The position numbers and the translations under genes are program-made. Shown here one piece after another: positions 15,820 to 24,129 of a stretch of 39,446 bases of DNA (position 1 is the first letter of the stretch; every line of letters begins with the position of its first letter). Origin of the DNA: a virus; the IMG/VR virus record IMGVR_UViG_3300044691_000222, positions 1-39,446 of that record, one strand, 5' to 3'. The notes beneath the pieces are model-generated. The model saw only the letters and a program-made list of their open reading frames with translations. It was not told where the DNA came from and searched no databases.

Positions 15820-16016
15820 TGAACCGTCTGCGCGGCCATGAACAGGTCGTTCACTGTGTTGATGTGCGGCACGACAGCATCAGAGATGTTGCCGATGCTG
15901 ACAATCAGGTCGAGGAAATCAAGCGAATCCATGCCAAGGCTGTCCAGCCTCGTTTCAGGGGTTATGTCCTTGCCGGTATGCTCTTTCACTACGGTCATCA
16001 CATCTTCAATCGTCAT
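15816..16016 (-). CDS. Phage-encoded acyl carrier protein
   Basis: The 66-residue product is a minimal acyl carrier protein: helix I (TIEDVMTVVKEHTG), the linker ITPETRLDSLG, the phosphopantetheine attachment motif LGMDSLDFLDLI with modifiable Ser31, and a C-terminal helix (VNDLFMAAQTV). It is slightly shorter than bacterial AcpP (about 78 residues). It would need a host phosphopantetheinyl transferase, since none is encoded here. Both edges are coupled: ATG overlaps the stop of the upstream tail protein, and its stop overlaps the GNAT start, each as ATGA. No fatty-acid synthase or acyl-ACP synthetase gene is nearby. Expression with late genes suggests an acylated phage or envelope target. 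Confidence 0.88.
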   Translation of the reverse strand: MTIEDVMTVVKEHTGKDITPETRLDSLGMDSLDFLDLIVSIGNISDAVVPHINTVNDLFMAAQTVQ

Positions 16017-16669
16017 GTCGCTTGCACCTGTGCCGTCAAAAGTCCGTTCGTGTACGTTTGGCTTCCTTGTGTACCGCCTACAGTGAGTGCCGCCGTGACA
16101 ATCACTGCGTTGATTCCGAACGCTCCCGCTGTCGCTCCGATAACTAAGCCCTGAGCATTGACCGTGACAGTCGCGATCGCATAAGTACCCGACACCACAC
16201 CAGAAGCTGGCATCTGTGTTGCCGGATCGATCGTTCCCGTCAGTCCGCTGAATCCTGGGTGGCTTGGATCCCATGTCGCGCCTCCAAAGACAAGCACTTG
16301 CCCAGCCGCCGGTGCCGACGCAACGAGTGCCTGATGTGCGACCACCCCGCCCGCCAATGGGCTCCCCACGCCGTCATTGATGTGGTCAGTAGTCTTGTTC
16401 AGGTAGGGCCGCGAGAAGTCCACCATTGGGGCGCTCGCTGCGCCGGTGTCATCGATGAGCCCAACCGTGGTGCCGATTCCTTCAGTACGTCCGGTGATTA
16501 CGGTAGAAGCGTTGATTTCCCCGATGAGCTGGCCAATCTCATTGAGCCCGTTCTGTAACTGCGTGTTCCACTGCTGCAGCACCTTCAAAAACGAAAATGT
16601 AGCATTGCCGTCCTTGTCTACGATCGGGGAGCGGCTGGCTAGGAATGTCGTTGCCGGTTTGAGTGCCAT
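16013..16669 (-). CDS. Tail-associated structural protein
   Basis: The 218-residue product opens with a short motif PIVDKDGNATFSFLKVLQQW typical of podoviral proteins that sit after the gp10 gene, followed by a coiled helix (NTQLQNGLNEIGQLIGEINA) and a beta-rich, Gly/Ala/Thr-rich C-terminal half with SGVVSGTYAIATVTVNAQG, a motif seen in fibre shafts. It is probably a virion tail component, perhaps a tail needle or fibre connector, but the exact role is not determined. The ATG directly follows the stop of the preceding gene (TAA-ATG), and its stop overlaps the ACP start. Confidence 0.65.
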   Translation of the reverse strand: MALKPATTFLASRSPIVDKDGNATFSFLKVLQQWNTQLQNGLNEIGQLIGEINASTVITGRTEGIGTTVGLIDDTGAASAPMVDFSRPYLNKTTDHINDGVGSPLAGGVVAHQALVASAPAAGQVLVFGGATWDPSHPGFSGLTGTIDPATQMPASGVVSGTYAIATVTVNAQGLVIGATAGAFGINAVIVTAALTVGGTQGSQTYTNGLLTAQVQAT

Positions 16670-16861
16670 TTAGAAGGCTGCTATGCGCTCAGAGAGGATG
16701 CGAGAGTATTGCGACATGGCCTCCGCTTGCCTTGCCAGTCGATATTGCTCGAGTTCCGGGAGCCCGAAGTGGGTCAAGCTGCCGATAAATACGTTTAGCT
16801 TTTCGAGCTTGGAGTCCAGTTCCGTCTTCTCGTCCACTACGCGCTGCTGATGTGGTTGCAT
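16670..16861 (-). CDS. Small conserved phage protein (helical)
   Basis: The 63-residue product reads MQPHQQRVVDEKTELDSKLE at its start and ends YSRILSERIAAF. It is a helical hairpin-like protein of a kind repeatedly found in phage genomes and annotated as hypothetical; the 'QQRVV.EK.EL..KL..L..FI' and 'L..RI.AF' signature is well known in that group. GGAGAAAC before the ATG supports the start at 16861 over longer in-frame starts. It lies between the gp10-like gene and the tail structural gene. Function unknown. Confidence 0.75.
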   Translation of the reverse strand: MQPHQQRVVDEKTELDSKLEKLNVFIGSLTHFGLPELEQYRLARQAEAMSQYSRILSERIAAF

Positions 16862-16872
16862 TGTTTCTCCTT

Positions 16873-18339
16873 TTATGCGGTACGTAAGTATGCATCCACG
16901 ATGACCCAAGGGATGGGGTCGGATACGGTCACTTCGTACACTCTGTACCGCGACCTTCCCAAGCGTCTCCATATGACTCGCGCGTTGTATTCACCCGCAA
17001 ACCCGCAGCTAGCAATGTGTTGGTTGGACCATGTAGAGCCGCGGTTATTGCTCCACCTCAGCATCGCTTGTGGAGGTCTAGGGTTGCCGTCTCCATCAGT
17101 TAGCGGAGGCTGAGGTCCGAGGCCGGTTGCAAAGTCTACCGTAAGCTCTGTGTGATAAACCCATGCCATCTCATCGTTCAGGCTCGGAGAGCGGCGTTTC
17201 CGCACTATCGATGCGCCATTGTCAGTGACGAAATCATAGGTGCCATCATGGTTATCGACAGCTAACTTCATCTCCCAGAGGTTGCCGGTCATCCAATCGC
17301 CCACAAGATGCTTGCCGAAGGCATATGTATGGTTCCAGCTTCGGTGAGGCCCGTAAACTGCAACATCGGCATGCCACTCAGCCCGCTTATGCCACAGGCT
17401 TTCAGCTACGTCGTAGACCCATGTGCAGTCCGTTCCGGGGATGTAGAGCACCCAGAACAGATGCCCGCCATCCTCATATGGATAGCTAACAAGGTTCGAT
17501 ACTTGATCGGCAGTGTAGGACGATAGCGCAGTCTCTACCGCATGGGTTGAAATGCGCGAAGGCGTATAGCCATTGGCCCGCCATGCTTGCCTTGCTCCTC
17601 GGGCGTCTTGGCTGATCCAAAATACGGTGTTGTCTACTAAATCAACACCGAAGGTCGCCGCGCCGCCTGTTTCGATGAGTGCGCCCGGGATAACATCGAA
17701 TATCTCGCTACTGCCAGTATTCTGATAGGGCTGCGCGTGCTGCGCGCCGATAACCCACAATTCCCGGTGGCTCACTTCGATTGAGACGATGTTCTCGGGA
17801 AATACCGAGATGGCGTTGACCTGAATTCCTGGCCATGTGGTGCCATCGAGGATGGCTGAAATCTGGAATTTGTTATCGTCAGCGAACATGACGATGAAAT
17901 AACCGTCTGAATATTTGACCTTGACGGGGCCTCCTGCCAGTTGCTCGGTCACGTTGGTAAAGGTATTGCCTGCTAATTCATAGCACCATGCTTGGCCATC
18001 AGCGACGATTAGGAGTTCTATATTGCTGGCTGCAATCGATACCGGAGCCCCGAACACATCCAGCGTGTTGGCCATCCGCACCACCTGCGTGCCATCCGCG
18101 AAGACTTCATAGAGCGTGTCATAGGACGCCACAAAGAGCCTGCTGCCCGTCCAGCACTGTCCCCGCACTGGGCTATCGGCGAACGTAGCGAACACGGAAA
18201 GCCCCGGCGTACCGAAGTATGATCGCTGCGTCTGCGCTCCCGGCGTCTCGATTGTCTCCGCGAAGAAGTTGATGCACTCTTCGTCTGCGACTACATTCGA
18301 TTTGGCCGTGTACGAAGGGCCGACGAACCCGAATTTCAT
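16873..18339 (-). CDS. P22 gp10-like packaged-DNA stabilisation / tail hub protein
   Basis: The 488-residue product begins MKFGFVGPSYTAKSNVVADE followed by CINFFAETI and FGTPGLSVF, the N-terminal signature of the P22 gp10 family (gp10 itself is 472 residues). It is beta-propeller-like, with repeated strands such as LFVASYDTLYEVFADG and YIPGTDCTWVYDVAESLWHK. In P22 this protein plugs the portal after gp4 and keeps the DNA packaged. It follows the gp4-like gene with a TAATG overlap, matching P22 order. Confidence 0.88.
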   Translation of the reverse strand: MKFGFVGPSYTAKSNVVADEECINFFAETIETPGAQTQRSYFGTPGLSVFATFADSPVRGQCWTGSRLFVASYDTLYEVFADGTQVVRMANTLDVFGAPVSIAASNIELLIVADGQAWCYELAGNTFTNVTEQLAGGPVKVKYSDGYFIVMFADDNKFQISAILDGTTWPGIQVNAISVFPENIVSIEVSHRELWVIGAQHAQPYQNTGSSEIFDVIPGALIETGGAATFGVDLVDNTVFWISQDARGARQAWRANGYTPSRISTHAVETALSSYTADQVSNLVSYPYEDGGHLFWVLYIPGTDCTWVYDVAESLWHKRAEWHADVAVYGPHRSWNHTYAFGKHLVGDWMTGNLWEMKLAVDNHDGTYDFVTDNGASIVRKRRSPSLNDEMAWVYHTELTVDFATGLGPQPPLTDGDGNPRPPQAMLRWSNNRGSTWSNQHIASCGFAGEYNARVIWRRLGRSRYRVYEVTVSDPIPWVIVDAYLRTA

Positions 18340-19064
18340 TACTGTCCGATCCCGAACAAATCAGCCTTATAGTTGTAGCCGGCAGGACTGGGGACTAGAT
18401 CCGACTGAAGGCTCAGATCTGGCGCATTCATTGTCTTCACGATAGCCAGTGACGAAACTGCCAGCGTCACCACTACGGCGGATGCAGGCGCGTTGAACTC
18501 GGCGCCAATTCGAACGGCCAGGTTGTAACGAAATGCCTCCGCATACCCAGGCGGAAAAGTTACGACTGATGCGAGGGTCTGCGCCCCTAGAGCCTGCCAG
18601 CTGTAGATCCTCACGCTGTTGGGCTGGTCAACGGGGATGGGCCAGAAATTCAATGTCCGGAGCGGAAACCCGCCATCGTCATAGCAAATCTGCGGAAATG
18701 AACCGTTGACTGTCTTGACAGGGACTTGCGTCTGCCAATCCTGCACGGAGTACATGTCCATGGGCACTTCGACAGGGTTCGCAGGGTTATTCAGCAGAAT
18801 CGCGCTCATCGCATCGATCCGCGCGGGCCGGGGAATGTTGAAATCTCCTCCCGTTCCCAGCGTGTACGCCTGCTGCCCGAGGATGAACGGGAAATCATCT
18901 GATCGCGTGGTGAATATTGCACGCCGTTGCGCGTTCCAGCTATCGATCATGTCATTCATCACCGATAGGCCTTGATTAGCGATGTTGTCCGAAGGCTGTT
19001 CTTCGTCAGCCAGTACGCCGACGAGCCGGAGGGCGCTTGTGATGATATCGAACGCAGTGGCCAT
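18339..19064 (-). CDS. P22 gp4-like tail accessory factor (head completion)
   Basis: The 241-residue product starts MATAFDIITSALRLVGVLAD and contains ALSVMNDMIDSW-type helix (GLSVMNDMIDSWNAQRRAIF), PARIDAMSAI and a C-terminal helix-rich part; these match the P22 gp4 family (166 residues in P22, longer in many relatives). It binds the portal ring and begins tail assembly. The ATG directly follows the TAG of the small gene at 19065. Confidence 0.85.
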   Translation of the reverse strand: MATAFDIITSALRLVGVLADEEQPSDNIANQGLSVMNDMIDSWNAQRRAIFTTRSDDFPFILGQQAYTLGTGGDFNIPRPARIDAMSAILLNNPANPVEVPMDMYSVQDWQTQVPVKTVNGSFPQICYDDGGFPLRTLNFWPIPVDQPNSVRIYSWQALGAQTLASVVTFPPGYAEAFRYNLAVRIGAEFNAPASAVVVTLAVSSLAIVKTMNAPDLSLQSDLVPSPAGYNYKADLFGIGQ

Positions 19065-19250
19065 CTATTGAACCGCCTTTTTGGGCCTTCCAGGGCCGCG
19101 TTTCATTGGATTGTCGAATGCCCGCACTACGTCAACAGGCAAACCGGTGTCATTTTCGTTCATCATCGCCAATTGAATGCAGATCTCCCTTAGCCATCCA
19201 TTGGTGCTGAGGTCGGTCGCGGGTTTTTGCTTGATTTCTTCGCTTGTCAT
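19065..19250 (-). CDS. Small basic-tailed hypothetical protein
   Basis: The 61-residue product starts MTSEEIKQKPATDLSTNGWL and ends with KRGPGRPKKAVQ, an AT-hook-like basic tail that could touch DNA. It lies between two structural genes and overlaps the upstream small gene as ATGA. Function unknown; a minor head-tail joining or DNA-binding role is possible. Confidence 0.65.
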   Translation of the reverse strand: MTSEEIKQKPATDLSTNGWLREICIQLAMMNENDTGLPVDVVRAFDNPMKRGPGRPKKAVQ

Positions 19251-19423
19251 AGGGCCTCAATATGCCAAGCCGCATGTAAGTGTGGGTCGGCTACTACCGC
19301 AGAACATCGTGGGCAGAGAAACACCGTCTGATTTCCGCCAAAATCATCGACGAAGGTAGCCCGCTTCCATTCATGCGGATCTCCGAGGAGGGATGCTAGT
19401 TGCTGCCTGGTTTCTATTGTCAT
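19247..19423 (-). CDS. Small Cys/His-rich hypothetical protein downstream of coat gene
   Basis: The 58-residue product runs MTIETRQQLASLLGDPHEWK to HAAWHIEAL and contains CPRC followed by three histidines (ADPHLHAAWH), a plausible zinc site. Its stop overlaps the next start as ATGA. The start has no evident Shine-Dalgarno sequence; instead a very stable hairpin occupies the 24 bases beginning seven bases upstream of the ATG, so translation may depend on it or be limited by it. Confidence 0.6.
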   Translation of the reverse strand: MTIETRQQLASLLGDPHEWKRATFVDDFGGNQTVFLCPRCSAVVADPHLHAAWHIEAL

Positions 19424-19429
19424 AAGGGT

Positions 19430-19453
19430 GGGGGCCAGCCGTAGCCAGCCCCC
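19430..19453 (-). promoter_or_regulatory. Very stable RNA hairpin with UACG tetraloop after the coat gene
   Basis: On the minus strand GGGGGCTGGC-TACG-GCTGGCCCCC forms a 10-bp stem (two G-U pairs) closed by C(UACG)G, one of the most stable tetraloop types. It sits between the coat stop codon and the next gene and has no T-run, so it is more likely to stabilise the 3' end of coat mRNA, block exonucleases or attenuate downstream translation than to terminate transcription. Confidence 0.75.
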
Positions 19454-19459
19454 TTGGGT

Positions 19460-20653
19460 TTACGTGGCGATGACGCGGCAAGCCAACTGCGGCCGGATCG
19501 TCTTGAAGCCATACAGCACGTCAATACGGCACGGCACCTTGTCATTGGTGATGTCATACTGGCGAGCAATCCGCATGGAAATGCCATCCATGACCTGCCG
19601 TGCGCCCCACGCGCCGAACTTCGACACGTCGATCAGATCGGCAGTGACGAAGGCGAACGCTTCCGGGTGGAAGAGGATGGACTGCTTGTAGAGTGCCGAG
19701 GCACCGCCGCCAATCTTGACAACAGTCAATCCAGCTCCGACAGCGCTTACATTCTGAGCTGCGCCAGTCAGGGTGGGAGTCGGGGAGATCGTCATGTTAC
19801 CAGCGCCACCAGCATAGTCGGCAGTCACAACGAACTTCTGAAGGAACCCCTTGTCCGCCTTGGTTTCAGGGTCAACCGCATCCACCGTCGAGAAGGTGAC
19901 GATGTCACCCCTCAGGAACGTGGTCGCGCCTGCAGCCATAACTGCCGTCGCGCTTCCAGAGGTCAATGTCGCAGTATAGCCGGTTGCTGCCGCAGCAGTG
20001 CCCGACTGGAACGGGTTGAGGACGGTGTTTTCGAAGGTGTCCAGACCCTGCACCTTGCCAATCTTTCCGGTAAGGTACGGACGGGAGACGGATTCCTGCG
20101 GGTTGAAGTTGCCCTTGATGGCGTCAAGGAACGAAACCACGTGGTCCGAGTTGAGGACACCAACGCGGCCGGTATCGGGGGCGAGGTACTGGTTCAGCGT
20201 CTTGCGACCGTTGGCAAAGTCCACATACGCAAACGCACCTGCGCTTGGTACTGCGTTGTATACGTCCTTCACCATGGTCAGCGCGTCGGCTTCGATGTTG
20301 GTTGCAAGGACGGCAACCGCAGGCTCGAGGTACCGCTTGCTGTACTCGTCAATGGTCAGGGTGAGATCCTGCGAGGTGAAGTTGAGGTCAACGCCCTTTT
20401 GCGTCGAAACCGTGATGACTTGGCTGGTTTCGGAGGTGTCCTGAACGCTGAGTGTCGCTCCGGTGCGAACCGTGTACTGGTTCGGCATACGGATGGTCAG
20501 CGAAGGACCGATCTTGCCCGAAGGCGATGCCCCGGAGTTGGCGAACTGATTGTCATACTGCTTGTCGCAGTTGCCGATGAAGTTCAGTTTGGCGTGCAGG
20601 ATGCGCAGAGCTTCCCGCGTGATGATGGTCGGAGAAAGAAGGTTATTGGCCAC
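19460..20653 (-). CDS. Major capsid protein, P22 coat (gp5) family
   Basis: The 397-residue product starts MANNLLSPTIITREALRILH (GTG codon) and continues NPQ-type inserted sequence, with signature segments VRTGATLSVQDTSE, DLNFTSQDLTLTIDEYS and a C-terminal HPEAFAFVTADL through KVPCRIDVLYGFKTIRPQLA. These match the P22-like coat family (430 residues in P22), an HK97 fold with an inserted I-domain. It follows the scaffold gene, as in P22. GTG start at 20653 is preceded by TGAGG. Confidence 0.93.
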   Translation of the reverse strand: MANNLLSPTIITREALRILHAKLNFIGNCDKQYDNQFANSGASPSGKIGPSLTIRMPNQYTVRTGATLSVQDTSETSQVITVSTQKGVDLNFTSQDLTLTIDEYSKRYLEPAVAVLATNIEADALTMVKDVYNAVPSAGAFAYVDFANGRKTLNQYLAPDTGRVGVLNSDHVVSFLDAIKGNFNPQESVSRPYLTGKIGKVQGLDTFENTVLNPFQSGTAAAATGYTATLTSGSATAVMAAGATTFLRGDIVTFSTVDAVDPETKADKGFLQKFVVTADYAGGAGNMTISPTPTLTGAAQNVSAVGAGLTVVKIGGGASALYKQSILFHPEAFAFVTADLIDVSKFGAWGARQVMDGISMRIARQYDITNDKVPCRIDVLYGFKTIRPQLACRVIAT

Positions 20654-20675
20654 TGGAATACCTCAGAGCGCCCAT

Positions 20676-21644
20676 TCAGGTTCTGCCAAGTTGCTTATTG
20701 CGTTTCCGCATCCACTCGTCGGCAGAAAGGCTGTCGTCGCTCACGTCAAAGGCTCTCGAACTCGCACCGCCAACAGGCGATGGAGGCTTCGGAGCATTGG
20801 TTTTCGGTTTTGCAGGAGCTTCCTCTGCTGGCTTGGCAGCTTTCTTGCCTTCCAGCGCTTCAGCGATAAAGCTTTCCGTAAGCGCAATGTATCGGATCGC
20901 TTTGCCTGGGCTCTCTTTGGCCATCTTCACGAACTTCGAGAGTTCTGCGGGGTCGCTTCCAATGGTGTATATGAGGTCGGCAAACACATCCGAATCGTCT
21001 AGCATCCTTTTCACCACTGGTGAAATATCAGCATCCCCCACGATTGCGTCTACGGTGGGCCCTACTACATCAGCGAAGTCTTCATACCGCGCCTTGGCCT
21101 CTTCCACCTTCCCATGTGTCCGAGTCGCTTGTTCTGTCTCGCGCTGCAACCGCTCCTTCGCTACCTCACGCTGTTCGCTCTTCCAGTCAGACAAGTCTTC
21201 AACGAAATCCTCGTAAGTCTGAAACTTCGGGGCTCCATCTTCTTTCTTGTCTTCTGCGGTGGGTTTAGGGCGTGTTCCGGGCTGCTGCTGCTGGACTGGC
21301 TTGGGTGCGGGCGACGATGCCGCTGGCGTCTCAATGCCCTTGCCTTTGCGAATCTTCTCGATGGTGGCTTCAAGTTGGGCAATCCGCTCTTCAGCGGTCT
21401 GCTTGGGTTTTGGCTTCGGTAGCTCCTGCTTAGTCTCTGGCGTTTCCGATTCGCCTGCGGGTTTAGCTTCGACTTCCGTCTCGGCGTCGGATGAGGGGGC
21501 CGATTCCTCTGTCGGCTTGAATCGTGCGGGGAGCTCGCCATCCTGACGATACTTTGAAAACTCGTCATGGCTGACATACTGACCCTTGAATACGTCTTCT
21601 ACTTCCACAGGCGACGATTCCTGTACTGCCGTCTCTTCTGCCAT
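20676..21644 (-). CDS. Scaffolding protein
   Basis: The 322-residue product is highly charged and low in complexity over residues 40-160 (Glu, Lys, Pro, Ala runs), with helices KQTAEERIAQLEATIEKIRK and a C-terminal part SADEWMRKRNKQLGR. Position between portal and coat genes, size (P22 gp8 is 303 residues) and charge pattern identify it as the internal scaffold that guides procapsid assembly and then leaves. GGAG lies nine bases before the ATG. Confidence 0.85.
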   Translation of the reverse strand: MAEETAVQESSPVEVEDVFKGQYVSHDEFSKYRQDGELPARFKPTEESAPSSDAETEVEAKPAGESETPETKQELPKPKPKQTAEERIAQLEATIEKIRKGKGIETPAASSPAPKPVQQQQPGTRPKPTAEDKKEDGAPKFQTYEDFVEDLSDWKSEQREVAKERLQRETEQATRTHGKVEEAKARYEDFADVVGPTVDAIVGDADISPVVKRMLDDSDVFADLIYTIGSDPAELSKFVKMAKESPGKAIRYIALTESFIAEALEGKKAAKPAEEAPAKPKTNAPKPPSPVGGASSRAFDVSDDSLSADEWMRKRNKQLGRT

Positions 21645-21649
21645 TTGTA

Positions 21650-23791
21650 TTACTCCTGTCCTTGCGCCGGACCAGCGGATTGTTGCGAAACTTGGGCTTG
21701 CTGCTGCGCGTCCTGCGCGCTCTGCTGGCTCTGTGCATCGGCCGTCTGTGCCTGCAGGTCTTGCTGATGCCCTGCCTGCTGCGCTGTGGCCTGTTGCGCC
21801 TGCTGGGCGCCTACATGCTGCATTGCTAGATCGTGCGCCTGGTCATGGAACTGCGCCTCTAAATCACGAAGAGCCGCTTCGCGCTCGCTCAATATCTGCG
21901 CCTTCGTCTCAATTTCAGCGACGGCGATCTGCGTCTGGAGTTTCTTGTCTTCAAGCGCCATGTCAGCCTGAGACTGGGCGGCGATCTGCTGCATTTTGCC
22001 CTGCAACTCGACTACCTTGGCCTGCTTCTCGAACTGCAGCTGCTGGATCTGCTTCTCGTACTCACCAGCGGCTGCATTGATGGCCTGAAGGTGCTGAGAT
22101 AGCTGTTGAATCTGCGCCTGGGCCTGCGGTGGAACCTTCTCTCCGTAGGTATCCTGGAGATTTGGCGGCAGGCCTTTCTTGAAGCGCTCGGCCAACTGAT
22201 CGGCGCCGGCCAGGTCTGAATTAGCGAAGAAAATATCCCCGATCATGTGAATGAGGTCTGGAGTGCTCTGCAATACCTGCTGCATAGTGTCAAACGATTC
22301 AGAGCGCTTAGAGTCGAACGCCTGCCCCATCGTCACCACGTAGCTCATGTTGGCACCTTTGACCTTGTAGTGACGATCCTTGCCAGACCCATCCTGGTAC
22401 TGCTTGTTGATCGTGACAACCTTCTGCTTCTCGTCCTCGCCCAATATCTCAATTTCTCGCTCAGTGTCGTAGATCTTGGGGACGAGTTCAGCGATGATGT
22501 CGCCACCCTGCTTGAACGACCGCGCAAGGTTGTCGATGTAGTGCATCGTGGTCAGGTTCGATTGATCTTTGCGGGCAAGAATAGCCTTCCCGCTTGTCTC
22601 ATTGGCCTGATTGCCTAGCGATGCATCGAATATGCCCGTTGTGGCCTTCATGTCGTCTACTTCTTGCATGACGAACGCAGATAGGGCCTGGATCGGAGGC
22701 TCGAATGTATCCCTCGCAGGTCGCTCCATGGGCCTTCCGGTGAGGTCGGTCGCCTTATAGGTCAGGAACGGCCTGAGAGAAGTATTGAGCGTGCTCCATT
22801 CCTTCTCATAGCCGTCGATCTGACCCTCTGCCACCATGAATGGCGAGATGGGAGACGTGGAAAGCGTCTCAGCAATGCGCGACTTCGAATAGTTGATGAG
22901 CTGCTGCGCTGCCTTCTGCGGGCGCACCACGGAGAACAACCTTGGCTTGCCCTCGATAATCATCTGCTTGCCGAGTACCGGCACGATGTTGCAGATGGTT
23001 CCCGGCCATTCTGTCTTGGAGCTCTCCCCGTCATCGCCGGGTAGAATCTCAGAGCCGTTCGTCTTGCAGGTCTTGATAGTGACCTGGGGCCTGCGCTTGC
23101 CCTTGACGCGCTCTTCCTCTACCCACCAGTACTCAGCAATGCGGATCGTGTCTGAGCCAACCCAGCCTTCGCCCTGCTTCTCTGCTTCGGCCCACGCCAA
23201 AGACGATAGTTCAGAGTCGGGATATTGAGCCTTGTAATCCTCCTTCGGCATGTCCTCGATCACAAACCAATAGCGGGGCTTGCGGCCAAAGATCGCCGGA
23301 ACCACAATTCCATAGACGGTGAGAGGGTCCAGAACCGGCTTGATCTTCAGTTCGAGATCATCAGAGTCGTCATCGCAGTACTCTGTCAGGAAGCGGTAGA
23401 AGCCCCACGATGCGCCGGCGCTGTACTCGATAGCTGTCTCATAGGCTACTTGGGCCTGGGAGTCGTATTGGATGAATCTCGCAAGGCCTTCAAGGATTTC
23501 AGCCGTGTCTTTGTCTTGGTCGAGGCGCGGTGCAAACTTGATTTGCGGCTTCTTTTGGCGGGCCTCGTTCGACACCTGCTGTACGAAGGTATGGCAGCGG
23601 GGGAAAGACATTGCAGGACGGCCGGCCGCCTCACGTTGCATCTTGACTTGCGGGTCCCACTGGTCGTCACCGTCCGGGGAGGCGAACTTCAGGTCGGAGA
23701 TGAACTTCTCGCGGAGATGCTTTTCGTCCTCTGCGGCGGCGGCAAAGCGTTTACGGGCGGTTGCGAGGAATTCGTCCTTGTCTGTGCTCAT
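21650..23791 (-). CDS. Portal protein, P22 gp1 family
   Basis: The 713-residue product (P22 gp1 is 725) begins MSTDKDEFLATARKRFAAAA and contains GRPAMSFPRCHTFVQQVSNE, a strong P22-portal signature, then wing and stem segments (PRYWFVIEDMPKEDYKAQYP, TTGIFDASLGNQANETSG) and a Gln-rich coiled C-terminal barrel (residues about 580-713). It forms the dodecameric vertex for DNA entry and tail attachment. The start overlaps the HAD gene stop as ATGA, which rejects the in-frame upstream start. Confidence 0.93.
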   Translation of the reverse strand: MSTDKDEFLATARKRFAAAAEDEKHLREKFISDLKFASPDGDDQWDPQVKMQREAAGRPAMSFPRCHTFVQQVSNEARQKKPQIKFAPRLDQDKDTAEILEGLARFIQYDSQAQVAYETAIEYSAGASWGFYRFLTEYCDDDSDDLELKIKPVLDPLTVYGIVVPAIFGRKPRYWFVIEDMPKEDYKAQYPDSELSSLAWAEAEKQGEGWVGSDTIRIAEYWWVEEERVKGKRRPQVTIKTCKTNGSEILPGDDGESSKTEWPGTICNIVPVLGKQMIIEGKPRLFSVVRPQKAAQQLINYSKSRIAETLSTSPISPFMVAEGQIDGYEKEWSTLNTSLRPFLTYKATDLTGRPMERPARDTFEPPIQALSAFVMQEVDDMKATTGIFDASLGNQANETSGKAILARKDQSNLTTMHYIDNLARSFKQGGDIIAELVPKIYDTEREIEILGEDEKQKVVTINKQYQDGSGKDRHYKVKGANMSYVVTMGQAFDSKRSESFDTMQQVLQSTPDLIHMIGDIFFANSDLAGADQLAERFKKGLPPNLQDTYGEKVPPQAQAQIQQLSQHLQAINAAAGEYEKQIQQLQFEKQAKVVELQGKMQQIAAQSQADMALEDKKLQTQIAVAEIETKAQILSEREAALRDLEAQFHDQAHDLAMQHVGAQQAQQATAQQAGHQQDLQAQTADAQSQQSAQDAQQQAQVSQQSAGPAQGQE

Positions 23792-24129
23792 TTTCCGTCC
23801 GCACGCATTCCGGTGTTGGGGATAATCTGAACGCACCTGTCATCCCAAAGTTCGATCATGCCGTAGTCTTTTGAGAATGTGACGGGTAATTCGGTGCCGA
23901 TCCATTCTTTGCACCATTGGCGAATAATGCCCTCGATGACACCATCTCCGTCGAAAGCAATGCGAGCGGTGAATATCTTGACGGTCACACCTTGAGCGAG
24001 CCACGCCTTAACGCGTCCCAGCATCAACGGCACGGGTTCTCCGATATGCTCCGGCCCCTTCCACCCGTCATAGACCGCTAGTGTTCCGTCTAGGTCTACG
24101 CCGATCCAGCCAGATTCAATGGCAGCCAT
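23788..24129 (-). CDS. HAD-superfamily phosphatase-like protein
   Basis: The 113-residue product has motif I GVDLDGTLA (catalytic Asp12 and Asp14), a motif II-like strand VTVKIFTARIAF and a final acidic motif MIELWDDRCVQI, matching a compact HAD phosphatase related to the 3'-phosphatase or nucleotidase branch. Substrate unknown; it could act on nucleic-acid ends or small phosphates. It is placed between terminase and portal genes and coupled to both neighbours (TAATG and ATGA). Confidence 0.8.
   Translation of the reverse strand: MAAIESGWIGVDLDGTLAVYDGWKGPEHIGEPVPLMLGRVKAWLAQGVTVKIFTARIAFDGDGVIEGIIRQWCKEWIGTELPVTFSKDYGMIELWDDRCVQIIPNTGMRADGK

Noticed and set aside
19454-20869. 471-codon open frame on the plus strand
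   Set aside because: It runs antisense through the P22-type coat gene and part of the scaffold gene, has an Arg/Gly-rich composition typical of a shadow frame and no ribosome site; the minus-strand genes have clear family matches.
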